Source of the DNA: an uncultured Christensenella sp.
GTDB lineage: Bacteria; Bacillota; Clostridia; Christensenellales; UBA3700
Direction of reading: 5' to 3'
Assembly: GCA_910583735.1 (NCBI GenBank)
Contig: CAJTXS010000005.1
Location: forward strand, 18,004-82,003
DNA length: 64,000 bases
The notes under the pieces are model-generated. The model was given only the letters and a program-made list of their open reading frames with translations. It was not told the DNA's origin and searched no databases. Positions 8,532 to 15,831 of this stretch are shown in pieces (position 1 is the first letter of the stretch; every line of letters begins with the position of its first letter). Made by a program: the position numbers and the translations under genes.

Positions 8532-9243
8532 CGCCCATAGCCTCCTCTACCTGCCTTAAGTCGAGCTTGCCCTCGTACAGAGCCTTGCCGAGTATAGCGC
8601 CGTCTACGCCGATAGCGCGCAGCTCCTCGAGCTCGCTCACAGACGATATTCCGCCCGACGCCGTAACTATAAGTCCGTCGATACCTTTCAGCGCGCGGTA
8701 AGCGTCGAGATTGGTGCCCGACATTGCGCCGTCCTTGGATATATCCGTAAAGATAACGTCGTATATACCGTCGTATGCAAGCTGTCTGCAAAAGTCGTAG
8801 GCGTCCAAGCCCGAATCTTTCTCCCATCCGTGCACGGCTACTCTGCCGTCTCTTGCGTCCACGCCTATCGCTATCCTATCGCCGTACTTGCGTCTCATCT
8901 CGAGCGCAAAGTCGTATCTCGATACCGCAACCGTGCCGAGTATCACCCTGCTCGCGCCTGCGTCCAAATATCTTAGTATGCTTTCCTCGCTCCTGATACC
9001 GCCGCCTATCTCCACATTTAGCGCGCACGAGCGCACTATCTCGGCAATTATCGAAGCATTGTCCGCCTTGCCGCTCCTCGCCCCGTCCAAATCGACGACG
9101 TGCAGATATTTGCTGCCGCATTCCGCCATTTGGCGGGCCACCGACACGGGAGAATCGGAATAGCGCTTCACCCTGCTGTAATCGCCCTGTGTAAGCCTTA
9201 CCGCCTCACCTTGAATTATATCTATAGCGGGTATAATCTTCAT
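8521..9243 (-). CDS. hisA: ProFAR isomerase HisA
   Basis: Isomerises ProFAR to PRFAR by an Amadori rearrangement. The (beta/alpha)8 barrel starts MKIIPAIDIIQGEAVRL with catalytic Asp8; the second catalytic Asp lies in AIGVDARDG, and the phosphate loops are IGGGIR and ASGGIS. The start at 9243 is chosen over an upstream in-frame ATG because GGAG sits 7 nt upstream and the family begins with MxxIPAID. It gives 240 residues. The gene begins 2 bp after hisH stops. Confidence 0.97.
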   Translation of the reverse strand: MKIIPAIDIIQGEAVRLTQGDYSRVKRYSDSPVSVARQMAECGSKYLHVVDLDGARSGKADNASIIAEIVRSCALNVEIGGGIRSEESILRYLDAGASRVILGTVAVSRYDFALEMRRKYGDRIAIGVDARDGRVAVHGWEKDSGLDAYDFCRQLAYDGIYDVIFTDISKDGAMSGTNLDAYRALKGIDGLIVTASGGISSVSELEELRAIGVDGAILGKALYEGKLDLRQVEEAMGDAG

Positions 9244-9244
9244 A

Positions 9245-9856
9245 TCATATCTCCGAAAAAGCCTTGAGTATCGCAAGTCCCGCGGCGCCGCTCTTCTCGG
9301 GATGGAATTGAGCGCCCATGACGTTGCCCCGTCTTACCGCAGCGGTAACGGGCATACCGTAATCGGCATAAGCTATGACGTCCGCGTCGCAGTCTTTAGC
9401 GTAATACGAGTGTACGAAATACATATACTCGCCGCTCTTAACATACTTGAGCAAGCTGTCGTCTCTCACGATATCGATGGCGTTCCAACCCATATGAGGC
9501 ACTTTAAGCTCCTTGGGCAGGCAGTCTGCAAGCGGACACACCTTGCCGCCTATAAGTCCCAAGCCCTTATGCTCGCCGAACTCGTAACTTATGTCGAAGA
9601 GCAATTGCATGCCTAAACATATGCCCATAAGCGGCTTGCCTCTCGCCGCTTGCTCTATCAGATACCTGTCAAGTCCCGCCTGTCTGAGCTTAAGAGCCGC
9701 GTCGGCAAAAGCGCCTACTCCGGGCAGAATAATCCTGTCGCACATATCGAGCGCATTGCTGTCCCCGCTGACGGTATACTTCAGCGATAATGAGGACAGC
9801 GAACTGCCAAGCGAATAAAGATTACCCACTCCGTAGTCTACTATGCCTATCATCAC
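9245..9856 (-). CDS. hisH: Imidazole glycerol phosphate synthase glutaminase subunit HisH
   Basis: A class I glutamine amidotransferase that supplies ammonia to HisF. Seen: oxyanion-strand motif PGVGAF, nucleophile elbow MGICLGMQLLF (Cys80 from the first Met) and the His-Glu of QFHPEKSG completing the triad. The 203 residues are typical. Two adjacent ATGs (9856 and 9853) could serve; the first overlaps the hisB stop by 4 bp. Confidence 0.97.
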   Translation of the reverse strand: MMIGIVDYGVGNLYSLGSSLSSLSLKYTVSGDSNALDMCDRIILPGVGAFADAALKLRQAGLDRYLIEQAARGKPLMGICLGMQLLFDISYEFGEHKGLGLIGGKVCPLADCLPKELKVPHMGWNAIDIVRDDSLLKYVKSGEYMYFVHSYYAKDCDADVIAYADYGMPVTAAVRRGNVMGAQFHPEKSGAAGLAILKAFSEI

Positions 9857-10440
9857 AACACTCCCTTGCTGGAAGGTATCGCTCCGCCGAGCGACATATC
9901 GAGCGACGCCGCCTCGCGCAGCACCCTGCCGAGAGACTTGAATACCGCCTCGATAATGTGGTGAGAATTCTCGCCCGCAAGCATCTTAAAGTGCAACGTA
10001 ACTCCCGAGCGGCGCACAAAGGCGAGCATGAATTCCTTGACCAGTTCGCAGTCGAATTCGCCTACCTTGTCGGTAAACGTGACTACGTCGTAGTTGAGAT
10101 AGCTCCTGCCGCTGATGTCTATAGCGCAGACCATGAGCGCCTCATCCATGGGGAGCGTGATATCGGCATAGCGGCGTATGCCCGCTTTATTGCCGAGCGC
10201 CTCGGCCAAAGCGTCGCCGAGCGCAATTCCGATATCTTCCGCGCTGTGGTGCATATCCACATGCGTATCGCCCTTGCACTCGATGTCGAGGTCAAGTCTG
10301 CCGTGCACGGCAAGAAGCTGTAGCATGTGGTCCAAAAAGCCGCTGCCCGACGATATATTGTGCTTACCGCCACCGTCTATATTAAGGCTGAGTACGATGT
10401 CCGTCTCGGTTGTCTTTCTCTTGATTAGAGCTGTTCTCAT
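9853..10440 (-). CDS. hisB: Imidazole glycerol phosphate dehydratase HisB
   Basis: Monofunctional dehydratase that removes water from imidazole glycerol phosphate to give imidazole acetol phosphate, with two manganese sites. The His-rich metal motifs DTHVDMHHSAEDIGIALG and GENSHHIIEA are intact. There is no fused histidinol-phosphatase domain, so the pathway needs a separate phosphatase. The start at 10440 follows GGAGGC closely and begins MRTALIKRKTTET as in the family; it overlaps the hisC stop in an ATGA. Length 195. Confidence 0.97.
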   Translation of the reverse strand: MRTALIKRKTTETDIVLSLNIDGGGKHNISSGSGFLDHMLQLLAVHGRLDLDIECKGDTHVDMHHSAEDIGIALGDALAEALGNKAGIRRYADITLPMDEALMVCAIDISGRSYLNYDVVTFTDKVGEFDCELVKEFMLAFVRRSGVTLHFKMLAGENSHHIIEAVFKSLGRVLREAASLDMSLGGAIPSSKGVL

Positions 10441-11501
10441 AATGCCTCCGTGATTGTGTCTATCGCGGCGAGAAGAGCGTCGCATTGAGCTCTGTCGCCT
10501 ATCGTTATTCTTACAAAGTCTTCTATCCTCTCGTCGGCAAGATGCCTGACAAGCACGCCTTTATCCTTAAGCGCAAGATACAGGCGCTTGCCGCCTATAG
10601 CGCCGCTGCGCGCGAGCACGAAATTGGCTGACGACGGCAATACGTGAAAGCCCCTCTCCTCCAGCTGCTCGGTAAGATAAGTCCTGTTAGACTTGATTAA
10701 GTCTACGCATCTGTCGAAATAAGCGCCGTCCCTCAACGCCGCGGCGCCCAGCGCTATGGGCAGTGTGCCGAGATTGTAGGGATTAAACGAATACTTGACA
10801 GTGCGTAAGTCGCGGGCAAGCTGCTCCGACGCGAGCGCGTAGCCTATCCTCGCCCCGGCAAGCGAGCGGGACTTGGACATAGTGCGCACCACGACTACGT
10901 TGTCATACTTGTTGACAAGCGGCACGCAGCTCACTTCGGAAAAATCGGCATATGCCTCGTCGATAATGACCACGCTGTCGCTATTGGCTGCGACTATCTC
11001 CTCTATCTCTTTCGCTCCGATAGCGATACCCGTCTGCGCGTTGGGATTGGCGATAAGGATGTTGCAACCTATCCCCATATAATCGCTCGCCTTTACCTTG
11101 TAGTCGCTGTCGAGCGGAATTATCCTCGTAGGCACGTTAAAGAGCGCTGCGTACACCTTATAAAATCCGTACGTCACGTCCGCAAAGGCAACGCCCTTGT
11201 CCCTATCGCAAAAGGCAAGGAAGCAGAATGCCAGCGCCTCGTCCGAGCCGTTGGTGACAAGCACGTTGTCTTTATCTACCGAATAGCAACGCGCTATCTC
11301 GCCTGCCAGCTCGTCCGCCGTAGGATCGGAATAGAGACGAAGGTCGGCAAGCATATCCTTATCCACCGCTTCTATCGCTAAAGGCGACGGCGCAAAGGGC
11401 GACTCGTTGGTATTGAGTTTCACATAGCTCTTATCCCTCGGCTGCTCGCCGGGGGTATAAGGCGTAAGAGATTGCAGTCTGCTGCTTAAGTAACGGCTCA
11501 T
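10437..11501 (-). CDS. hisC: Histidinol-phosphate aminotransferase HisC
   Basis: A PLP-dependent fold-type I transaminase converting imidazole acetol phosphate and glutamate to histidinol phosphate. Seen: KLNTNESPF near the N-terminus, IDEAYADF with the PLP-pyridine Asp, and the Schiff-base Lys in TMSKSRSLAGARIGY. The length of 354 is normal. It overlaps hisD and hisB by 4 bp each, so it is tightly coupled. Confidence 0.97.
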   Translation of the reverse strand: MSRYLSSRLQSLTPYTPGEQPRDKSYVKLNTNESPFAPSPLAIEAVDKDMLADLRLYSDPTADELAGEIARCYSVDKDNVLVTNGSDEALAFCFLAFCDRDKGVAFADVTYGFYKVYAALFNVPTRIIPLDSDYKVKASDYMGIGCNILIANPNAQTGIAIGAKEIEEIVAANSDSVVIIDEAYADFSEVSCVPLVNKYDNVVVVRTMSKSRSLAGARIGYALASEQLARDLRTVKYSFNPYNLGTLPIALGAAALRDGAYFDRCVDLIKSNRTYLTEQLEERGFHVLPSSANFVLARSGAIGGKRLYLALKDKGVLVRHLADERIEDFVRITIGDRAQCDALLAAIDTITEAL

Positions 11502-12766
11502 TTCTTAAACCTCGCGGCTACGCTCTCGGCATGAGCGGTGAGACCTTCGGACGAAGCAAAGGCGATAATCTTATCTTTGGCTTTAGCCAGCGCCTTATCG
11601 GTGTAATAGATGTACGACGAGCGCTTGACAAAGTCCTCCGCCGACAGCGGCGAAGAAAAACGCGCGCTGCCGCCCGTAGGCAATGTGTGATTGGGTCCCG
11701 CGAAGTAATCTCCCACGGGCTCGGGGGTGTTGCCGCCCAAGAATATCGAGCCCGCGTTGCGCACCTTATCGAGGTCGCCGAATGGGTCGCGAGTGCACAG
11801 CTCGAGGTGCTCGGGCGCAATGGAATTGGCGATATCGATAGCCTCGTCAATGCTTGAACACATTATAATCTTGCCGTTATTTTCTATAGAGACGGATGCG
11901 ATGTCCGCTCTGTCAAGGGCGGATAGTCGCCTGTCTAAAGCCGTTGCCACATCTCTTGCAAGCTCGGAGCTGTCGGTGACAAGCACTGCGGAAGCAAGTC
12001 TGTCGTGCTCAGCCTGAGAAAGCATGTCCGCGGCGACACAGTCGGGGTCGGCGGAAGAGTCGGCGATTATCAGCACCTCGCTGGGACCTGCAATCATATC
12101 GATATCCGTCTGTCCGAATACGAGACGCTTAGCCGTAGCGACATAAATATTGCCCGGTCCCGTAATCTTGTCGACGGCAGCTATGCTCTCCGTGCCGTAA
12201 GCGAGCGCCGCTATGGCCTGAGCTCCGCCCACCTTATATATCTTATCTACGCCTGCGATATCCGCCGCTATGAGTATCTCGTCTTTAATCCTGCCTGCGG
12301 GTGTGACCATGATTATCTCGCCTACCCCCGCTATCTTGGCGGGAGTCGCGTTCATGAGCACGGTAGATGGATAGCTGGCTGTACCGCCGGGGACATATAT
12401 GCCTACTCTCGCGAGCGGAGTTACCTTCTGCCCCAATACTATGCCGTCCTCGCCGCGCATCTCGAAGCCGCCGCCAAGCTGACGGGCATGAAATGCCGCT
12501 ATATTGGCATGCGCCTCGCGCAATATATCTATCATCCCTTTATCGCAGCGCGCGTAAGCGTCTGCTATCTCTTGCTCTGATACAGGCTTGCCATCGTAAC
12601 CGCACTTATCGTATAGCATTGTGTACTCGGCAACCGCGATGTCGCCGCGGCTCCTCACATCCGCTATAATATCCGCTACCCGCGCGGTTATATCGAGGTC
12701 TACCTCGGCGCTCCTGTTGAAAATTCCGCGGCGCTTAGCCTCAACCGCGTCAATAATCTCTATCAT
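11498..12766 (-). CDS. hisD: Histidinol dehydrogenase HisD
   Basis: Zinc- and NAD-dependent enzyme oxidising histidinol to histidine in two steps. Recognisable motifs are YVPGGTASYPST, GPGNIYVATAKR, AGPSEVLIIAD and SQAEHD, the catalytic EH of APEHLEL, and GPNHTLPTGGSARF. The 422 residues are normal. Four-base overlaps join it to hisG upstream and hisC downstream. Confidence 0.98.
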   Translation of the reverse strand: MIEIIDAVEAKRRGIFNRSAEVDLDITARVADIIADVRSRGDIAVAEYTMLYDKCGYDGKPVSEQEIADAYARCDKGMIDILREAHANIAAFHARQLGGGFEMRGEDGIVLGQKVTPLARVGIYVPGGTASYPSTVLMNATPAKIAGVGEIIMVTPAGRIKDEILIAADIAGVDKIYKVGGAQAIAALAYGTESIAAVDKITGPGNIYVATAKRLVFGQTDIDMIAGPSEVLIIADSSADPDCVAADMLSQAEHDRLASAVLVTDSSELARDVATALDRRLSALDRADIASVSIENNGKIIMCSSIDEAIDIANSIAPEHLELCTRDPFGDLDKVRNAGSIFLGGNTPEPVGDYFAGPNHTLPTGGSARFSSPLSAEDFVKRSSYIYYTDKALAKAKDKIIAFASSEGLTAHAESVAARFKK

Positions 12767-13380
12767 AATTTAGTCTCCAATAAAGACCTCAGTCTGTCAA
12801 TTCCTTCTTTCTTAAATCTGTACGCCGCCTTGTTGGCAATAAGGCGGGTGCTTATGGGCACTATCTCCTCTTTTACTTCGAGGTTATTCTCCTTGAGAGT
12901 CGTGCCGGTCTCCACGATATCCACAATGACGTCGGACAGCCCCAGTATAGGCGCAAGCTCAATAGAACCGTTAAGTTTAATCACTCGTATCTCTCTTCCG
13001 ATACCCGCGTAATAGCTGCGCGCTATGTGCGTAAACTTTGTAGCTACCTTGAGCGGTCTTTCCGTATCGTCGATAAAGTCCTTCTTGGCGGCTACCGCCA
13101 TACGGCACTTGCCCATCTTAAGGTCGCTGAGCTCGTACACGTCGGGAGAATACTCGAGCAAGATATCCTTGCCCACCACGCCGAGGTCGGCGGCGCCGAG
13201 CTCGACATATATAGCAACGTCGGACGGCTTGACCCAGAAGTAACTCACTCCCTTGGCTTCGTCGGAGAATACGAGCTTACGGTTGTCGGGGTCCCACTCC
13301 TTGCAGTCGTATCCGATACTGCTGAGCAACGCGTACACTTTCTCTCCCAATCTGCCTTTAGGCAACGCGATATTTAACAT
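12763..13380 (-). CDS. hisG: ATP phosphoribosyltransferase, short form HisG
   Basis: First enzyme of the pathway, joining ATP and PRPP. The start at 13380 (MLNIALPKGRL) has GGAGGGAG upstream, and an in-frame ATG 15 codons further up is ignored. The 205 residues correspond to the short catalytic form that lacks the C-terminal histidine-sensing domain and works only as a complex with HisZ, whose gene overlaps it by 7 bp. The PRPP loop DIVETGTTLKEN is visible. Feedback by histidine is expected to act through HisZ. Confidence 0.97.
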   Translation of the reverse strand: MLNIALPKGRLGEKVYALLSSIGYDCKEWDPDNRKLVFSDEAKGVSYFWVKPSDVAIYVELGAADLGVVGKDILLEYSPDVYELSDLKMGKCRMAVAAKKDFIDDTERPLKVATKFTHIARSYYAGIGREIRVIKLNGSIELAPILGLSDVIVDIVETGTTLKENNLEVKEEIVPISTRLIANKAAYRFKKEGIDRLRSLLETKL

Positions 13381-14450
13381 ACGTCTCCCTCCTTGCCGTA
13401 CCGTACGACCGTGCCCAATCTGCACTTGGGCGCGCTCATACCCACATATACGCTCTTTCCCTGCGCTCTGAGTTCGTCGGCGCGGCGCATGACCTCGCAG
13501 GCATCGTCGCCCTCGCCGTATAGCAAAGCGATATCCACGGGCGGAGCAATGACCGCGGGCGCCGCCTCGAGATTGACGGCAAAGCCTATTGCCTGCGCCC
13601 TCTTGCCCAACTTCTCGGGCAGCTTGTCATACTGACCGCCCACTATCACAGCCTTGGGATAGTCGCGTATAAATCCGTTGTATATAATTCCGTTGTAATA
13701 ATCGAGATGGTTGACTACCGAGAAGTCCAATCTGACCTTATCTCCGAGATTGCGCTTATCGAGTAAGTCGCATAAGCCCGTCAACTCGTCGAGCGCTCTC
13801 AGCGCCTCTTCGCCTACGGCGATATCTTTAAGCGCAGGCAGGACGTCCTTGGGCGCGCCGCTCATAGCGCACAGTGCCGACAGCGACGCCGCGACATCTT
13901 CGGATAAGCCTTCCTTAAGTGCGAGCGAGCGCAGATTGTGCGCGCTCTTGCTTGCTATCTCGTCGTATATCTTACCCTTGCACTCGGCAGCTACGGGCAG
14001 GGACGACACAATGCCGTGTATAAGTCCGCTGTGCGATATGTCGAGCACATAGCTGTCGCTGAGCATGGCGAGGCTCTTGACGATGAGTTCCACTATCTCC
14101 GCCATCGCGACGATGTCCACCTTACCTATCACCTCGACGCCCGTCTGCCTTATCTCCGCATAGCCGTCTTCGCCCGTCTGTCTGAAAACAGCCTCGTTAT
14201 AATACAACTTCTCCCCGCAGTCATAGTCCGCCTTGGTATTGTTAATGATAGAAAGCGTAACGTCGGGACGGAGCGCAAGCAACTTGCCGTCGGCGCCGCC
14301 GAAGGTAATCACTCTCTTATCTGCGAGGAAGTCCATATTGTCTACATACAGAGCGTATTCCTCAAAGCGTCTCATGCGATACTTGCGGTATCCGTAGGAC
14401 GCGTACAGCTCGCCGAGCGCGAGCGGCAATCTCTCTTCGCTGTAAGTCAT
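13374..14450 (-). CDS. hisZ: ATP phosphoribosyltransferase regulatory subunit HisZ
   Basis: A histidyl-tRNA-synthetase paralogue without aminoacylation function that activates short HisG and carries the histidine-binding allosteric site. Class II synthetase-like features: LRPDVTLSI (motif 2-like), YYNEAVFRQTG and the YYNGIIYNGF region. No anticodon-binding domain is apparent. The 358 residues fit the family. It overlaps both neighbours (yerC by 4 bp, hisG by 7 bp). Confidence 0.93.
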   Translation of the reverse strand: MTYSEERLPLALGELYASYGYRKYRMRRFEEYALYVDNMDFLADKRVITFGGADGKLLALRPDVTLSIINNTKADYDCGEKLYYNEAVFRQTGEDGYAEIRQTGVEVIGKVDIVAMAEIVELIVKSLAMLSDSYVLDISHSGLIHGIVSSLPVAAECKGKIYDEIASKSAHNLRSLALKEGLSEDVAASLSALCAMSGAPKDVLPALKDIAVGEEALRALDELTGLCDLLDKRNLGDKVRLDFSVVNHLDYYNGIIYNGFIRDYPKAVIVGGQYDKLPEKLGKRAQAIGFAVNLEAAPAVIAPPVDIALLYGEGDDACEVMRRADELRAQGKSVYVGMSAPKCRLGTVVRYGKEGDVC

Positions 14451-14725
14451 ACGTCCCTCTTAACGAATTTCGCATATCCGCCGCCGCCGTAATTGATACA
14501 GCGCGATACGCGGCTGAGCGTAGCGGACGAGATATCTATCTCTTCCGTAATCTGCGCGTAAGTCTTACCTTCGAGGAAGAGCTTGGCGGCATAAGCGCGC
14601 TGCGCCATCTGCTCGACCTCTTTATTGGTGCAAAGGTCGTCGAGCAAAATCTTGCAGTCTTCTCTGCTGCTTACCGATACGAGTATATCGTATAAATCTT
14701 CTTTAAGCTGAGCTATATTTTCCAA
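14447..14725 (-). CDS. yerC: YerC/YecD-family TrpR-like regulator (HisR type)
   Basis: A 92-residue helix-turn-helix protein of the TrpR superfamily that opens the his operon. The start is TTG at 14725-14723, with AGAGGTG about 7 nt upstream. The HTH lies in the second half (KTYAQITEEIDISSATLSRV), preceded by a helical dimerisation region. The family is known for sitting at the head of his operons in Bacillota, and comparative work has proposed it as the histidine-responsive repressor. Autoregulation is inferred here from its position and the dyad over its promoter. Confidence 0.9.
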   Translation of the reverse strand: MENIAQLKEDLYDILVSVSSREDCKILLDDLCTNKEVEQMAQRAYAAKLFLEGKTYAQITEEIDISSATLSRVSRCINYGGGGYAKFVKRDV

Positions 14726-14747
14726 TTAAGTCACCTCTTGTTAATAA

Positions 14748-14776
14748 ATTATACTTTATTATGCTAAAGAAGTAAA
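14748..14776 (-). promoter_or_regulatory. his operon promoter with overlapping dyad
   Basis: TTTACT (14771-14776) and a perfect TATAAT (14748-14753) are 17 bp apart. TACTTTA (14752-14758) and TAAAGaAGTA (14765-14774) form an imperfect dyad spanning both boxes, a plausible operator for the YerC protein. The short leader leaves no room for a T-box or peptide attenuator. Confidence 0.7.
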
Positions 14777-14817
14777 GTGTTTTTATAAAATTAATTTTTA
14801 CCTTTTTATCAATTTTT

Positions 14818-14847
14818 TTATCGTTAAATATTCCGAAATAACGATAA
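14818..14847. repeat. Isolated inverted repeat upstream of the his promoter
   Basis: Perfect 9-bp arms TTATCGTTA (14818-14826) and TAACGATAA (14839-14847) with a 12-bp spacer lie in the AT-rich gap between yerC and the PII-like genes. There is no T-tract in the right place for a terminator. The rest of 14777-15007 shows nothing I can name. Confidence 0.5.
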
Positions 14848-15007
14848 GACGCGTTTGCATACAATCGACGCTGTTCAAGCCTATTAACCCTATATTAATT
14901 TATTGCCTCACGCCTTTAATTCGACTGTCTTTATCAATGATTCGTTTAATCGGTATATGCGCTATTATAATGGATTATTATCAAACGCTTTACAAGCTAT
15001 TGCGAGC

Positions 15008-15035
15008 AATAAATAAGCGGGGAAGCTATCCCCGC
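15008..15035 (-). terminator. Terminator after the DUF1538/PII operon
   Basis: 7-bp arms GCGGGGA and TCCCCGC (15017-15035, 5-nt loop) are followed on the minus strand by TTATTTATT. It lies 26 bp beyond the stop of the last PII-like gene. Confidence 0.8.
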
Positions 15036-15060
15036 CGTAAAATCCCAATTAAATTGACAA

Positions 15061-15480
15061 TTAATCTTTACCGCCTTCTGCGTCGCACTTGACGGGCTGC
15101 TCGGCAGCCTTATCGTCCGAGTCCGTCAAGGTAGCTGCGGGAGCTGCGTTGTTAATCTTACGCAGACCCACTATGCTGTCGACGGGCAAAGAGAACGTAA
15201 TACCCGTGCCCTGTCCGCCCTCGAGGCTGTTGGCTATGGCTATCTCGCGCATGATATCGCTGCGGATATCCTTAGGCGCAACGATAATGATAATATCCTT
15301 CTCCTGCTGGACGGTGATATTAAAGAACTGCATGGCTTCCTTACTGCCCGTGCCTCTTGCGTGCAAGACGGTGCCGCCCCTTGCGCCCTTGCTCTTGGCG
15401 GCGTCCATGACGCGCTCGGAAAAACCTCTGTCTACTACTGTGACTATCAGCTCGTAAACGATATCGTTGTTATCCATCAT
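15061..15480 (-). CDS. PII-like signalling protein, second of a pair
   Basis: A 139-residue protein of the PII/CutA-like alpha-beta fold: ELIVTVVDRGFSERVMDAAK, then ARGTGSKEAMQFFN, then GGQGTGITFSLPVDSIVGL in place of the canonical PII end. The classic T-loop tyrosine region is shortened. About 30 C-terminal residues are an acidic, probably flexible tail with one Cys. Two ATGs in a row (15480 and 15477) follow AGGAGGG; the second has the better spacing. The first overlaps the stop of the preceding PII-like gene by 1 bp. The protein likely binds a nucleotide and controls the DUF1538 membrane protein encoded in the same operon; that is inference from context. Confidence 0.8.
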   Translation of the reverse strand: MMDNNDIVYELIVTVVDRGFSERVMDAAKSKGARGGTVLHARGTGSKEAMQFFNITVQQEKDIIIIVAPKDIRSDIMREIAIANSLEGGQGTGITFSLPVDSIVGLRKINNAAPAATLTDSDDKAAEQPVKCDAEGGKD

Positions 15481-15821
15481 TATACCCTCCTGCCTTCTAT
15501 CAAATCAATACTCTTGCGTCCGCACAGCGACGCAAGAGGGACGGTAAATACTATCCCGCTGCCGCTGACGGTAAGCGAAAATATGTCTTCCGCCATACGC
15601 ATAACTTCCTGCGCGATATCGCCGCGTATGAGCGCCATCGCAACGTCCTTATCCTTGGATGCAAGTCCCAACCACTGAAGTATTTCGCCGCCTGCAGTAC
15701 CTGTACCCATCGCTACCGCGCTGCAGTACACGCCGCGAGCGGACAGCAGCTTTTCCATCTCGCTGCCCATACCTCTGTTGAGTATGGATATCAGCAACTT
15801 ATATTCTCCGCGTTTAGCCAT
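15480..15821 (-). CDS. PII-like signalling protein, first of a pair
   Basis: A 113-residue paralogue of the next gene, with the same order of motifs: YKLLISILNRGMGSEMEKLL, AMGTGTAGGEILQWLGL, DIAQEVMRMAEDIF and GSGIVFTVPLASLCG. It is close in length to ordinary PII. It starts 10 bp after the DUF1538 gene with a good AGGAG-type site. Having two PII-like subunits suggests a heteromeric regulator or two signals read by one membrane partner. Confidence 0.8.
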   Translation of the reverse strand: MAKRGEYKLLISILNRGMGSEMEKLLSARGVYCSAVAMGTGTAGGEILQWLGLASKDKDVAMALIRGDIAQEVMRMAEDIFSLTVSGSGIVFTVPLASLCGRKSIDLIEGRRV

Positions 15822-15831
15822 ACCTCTCTCC

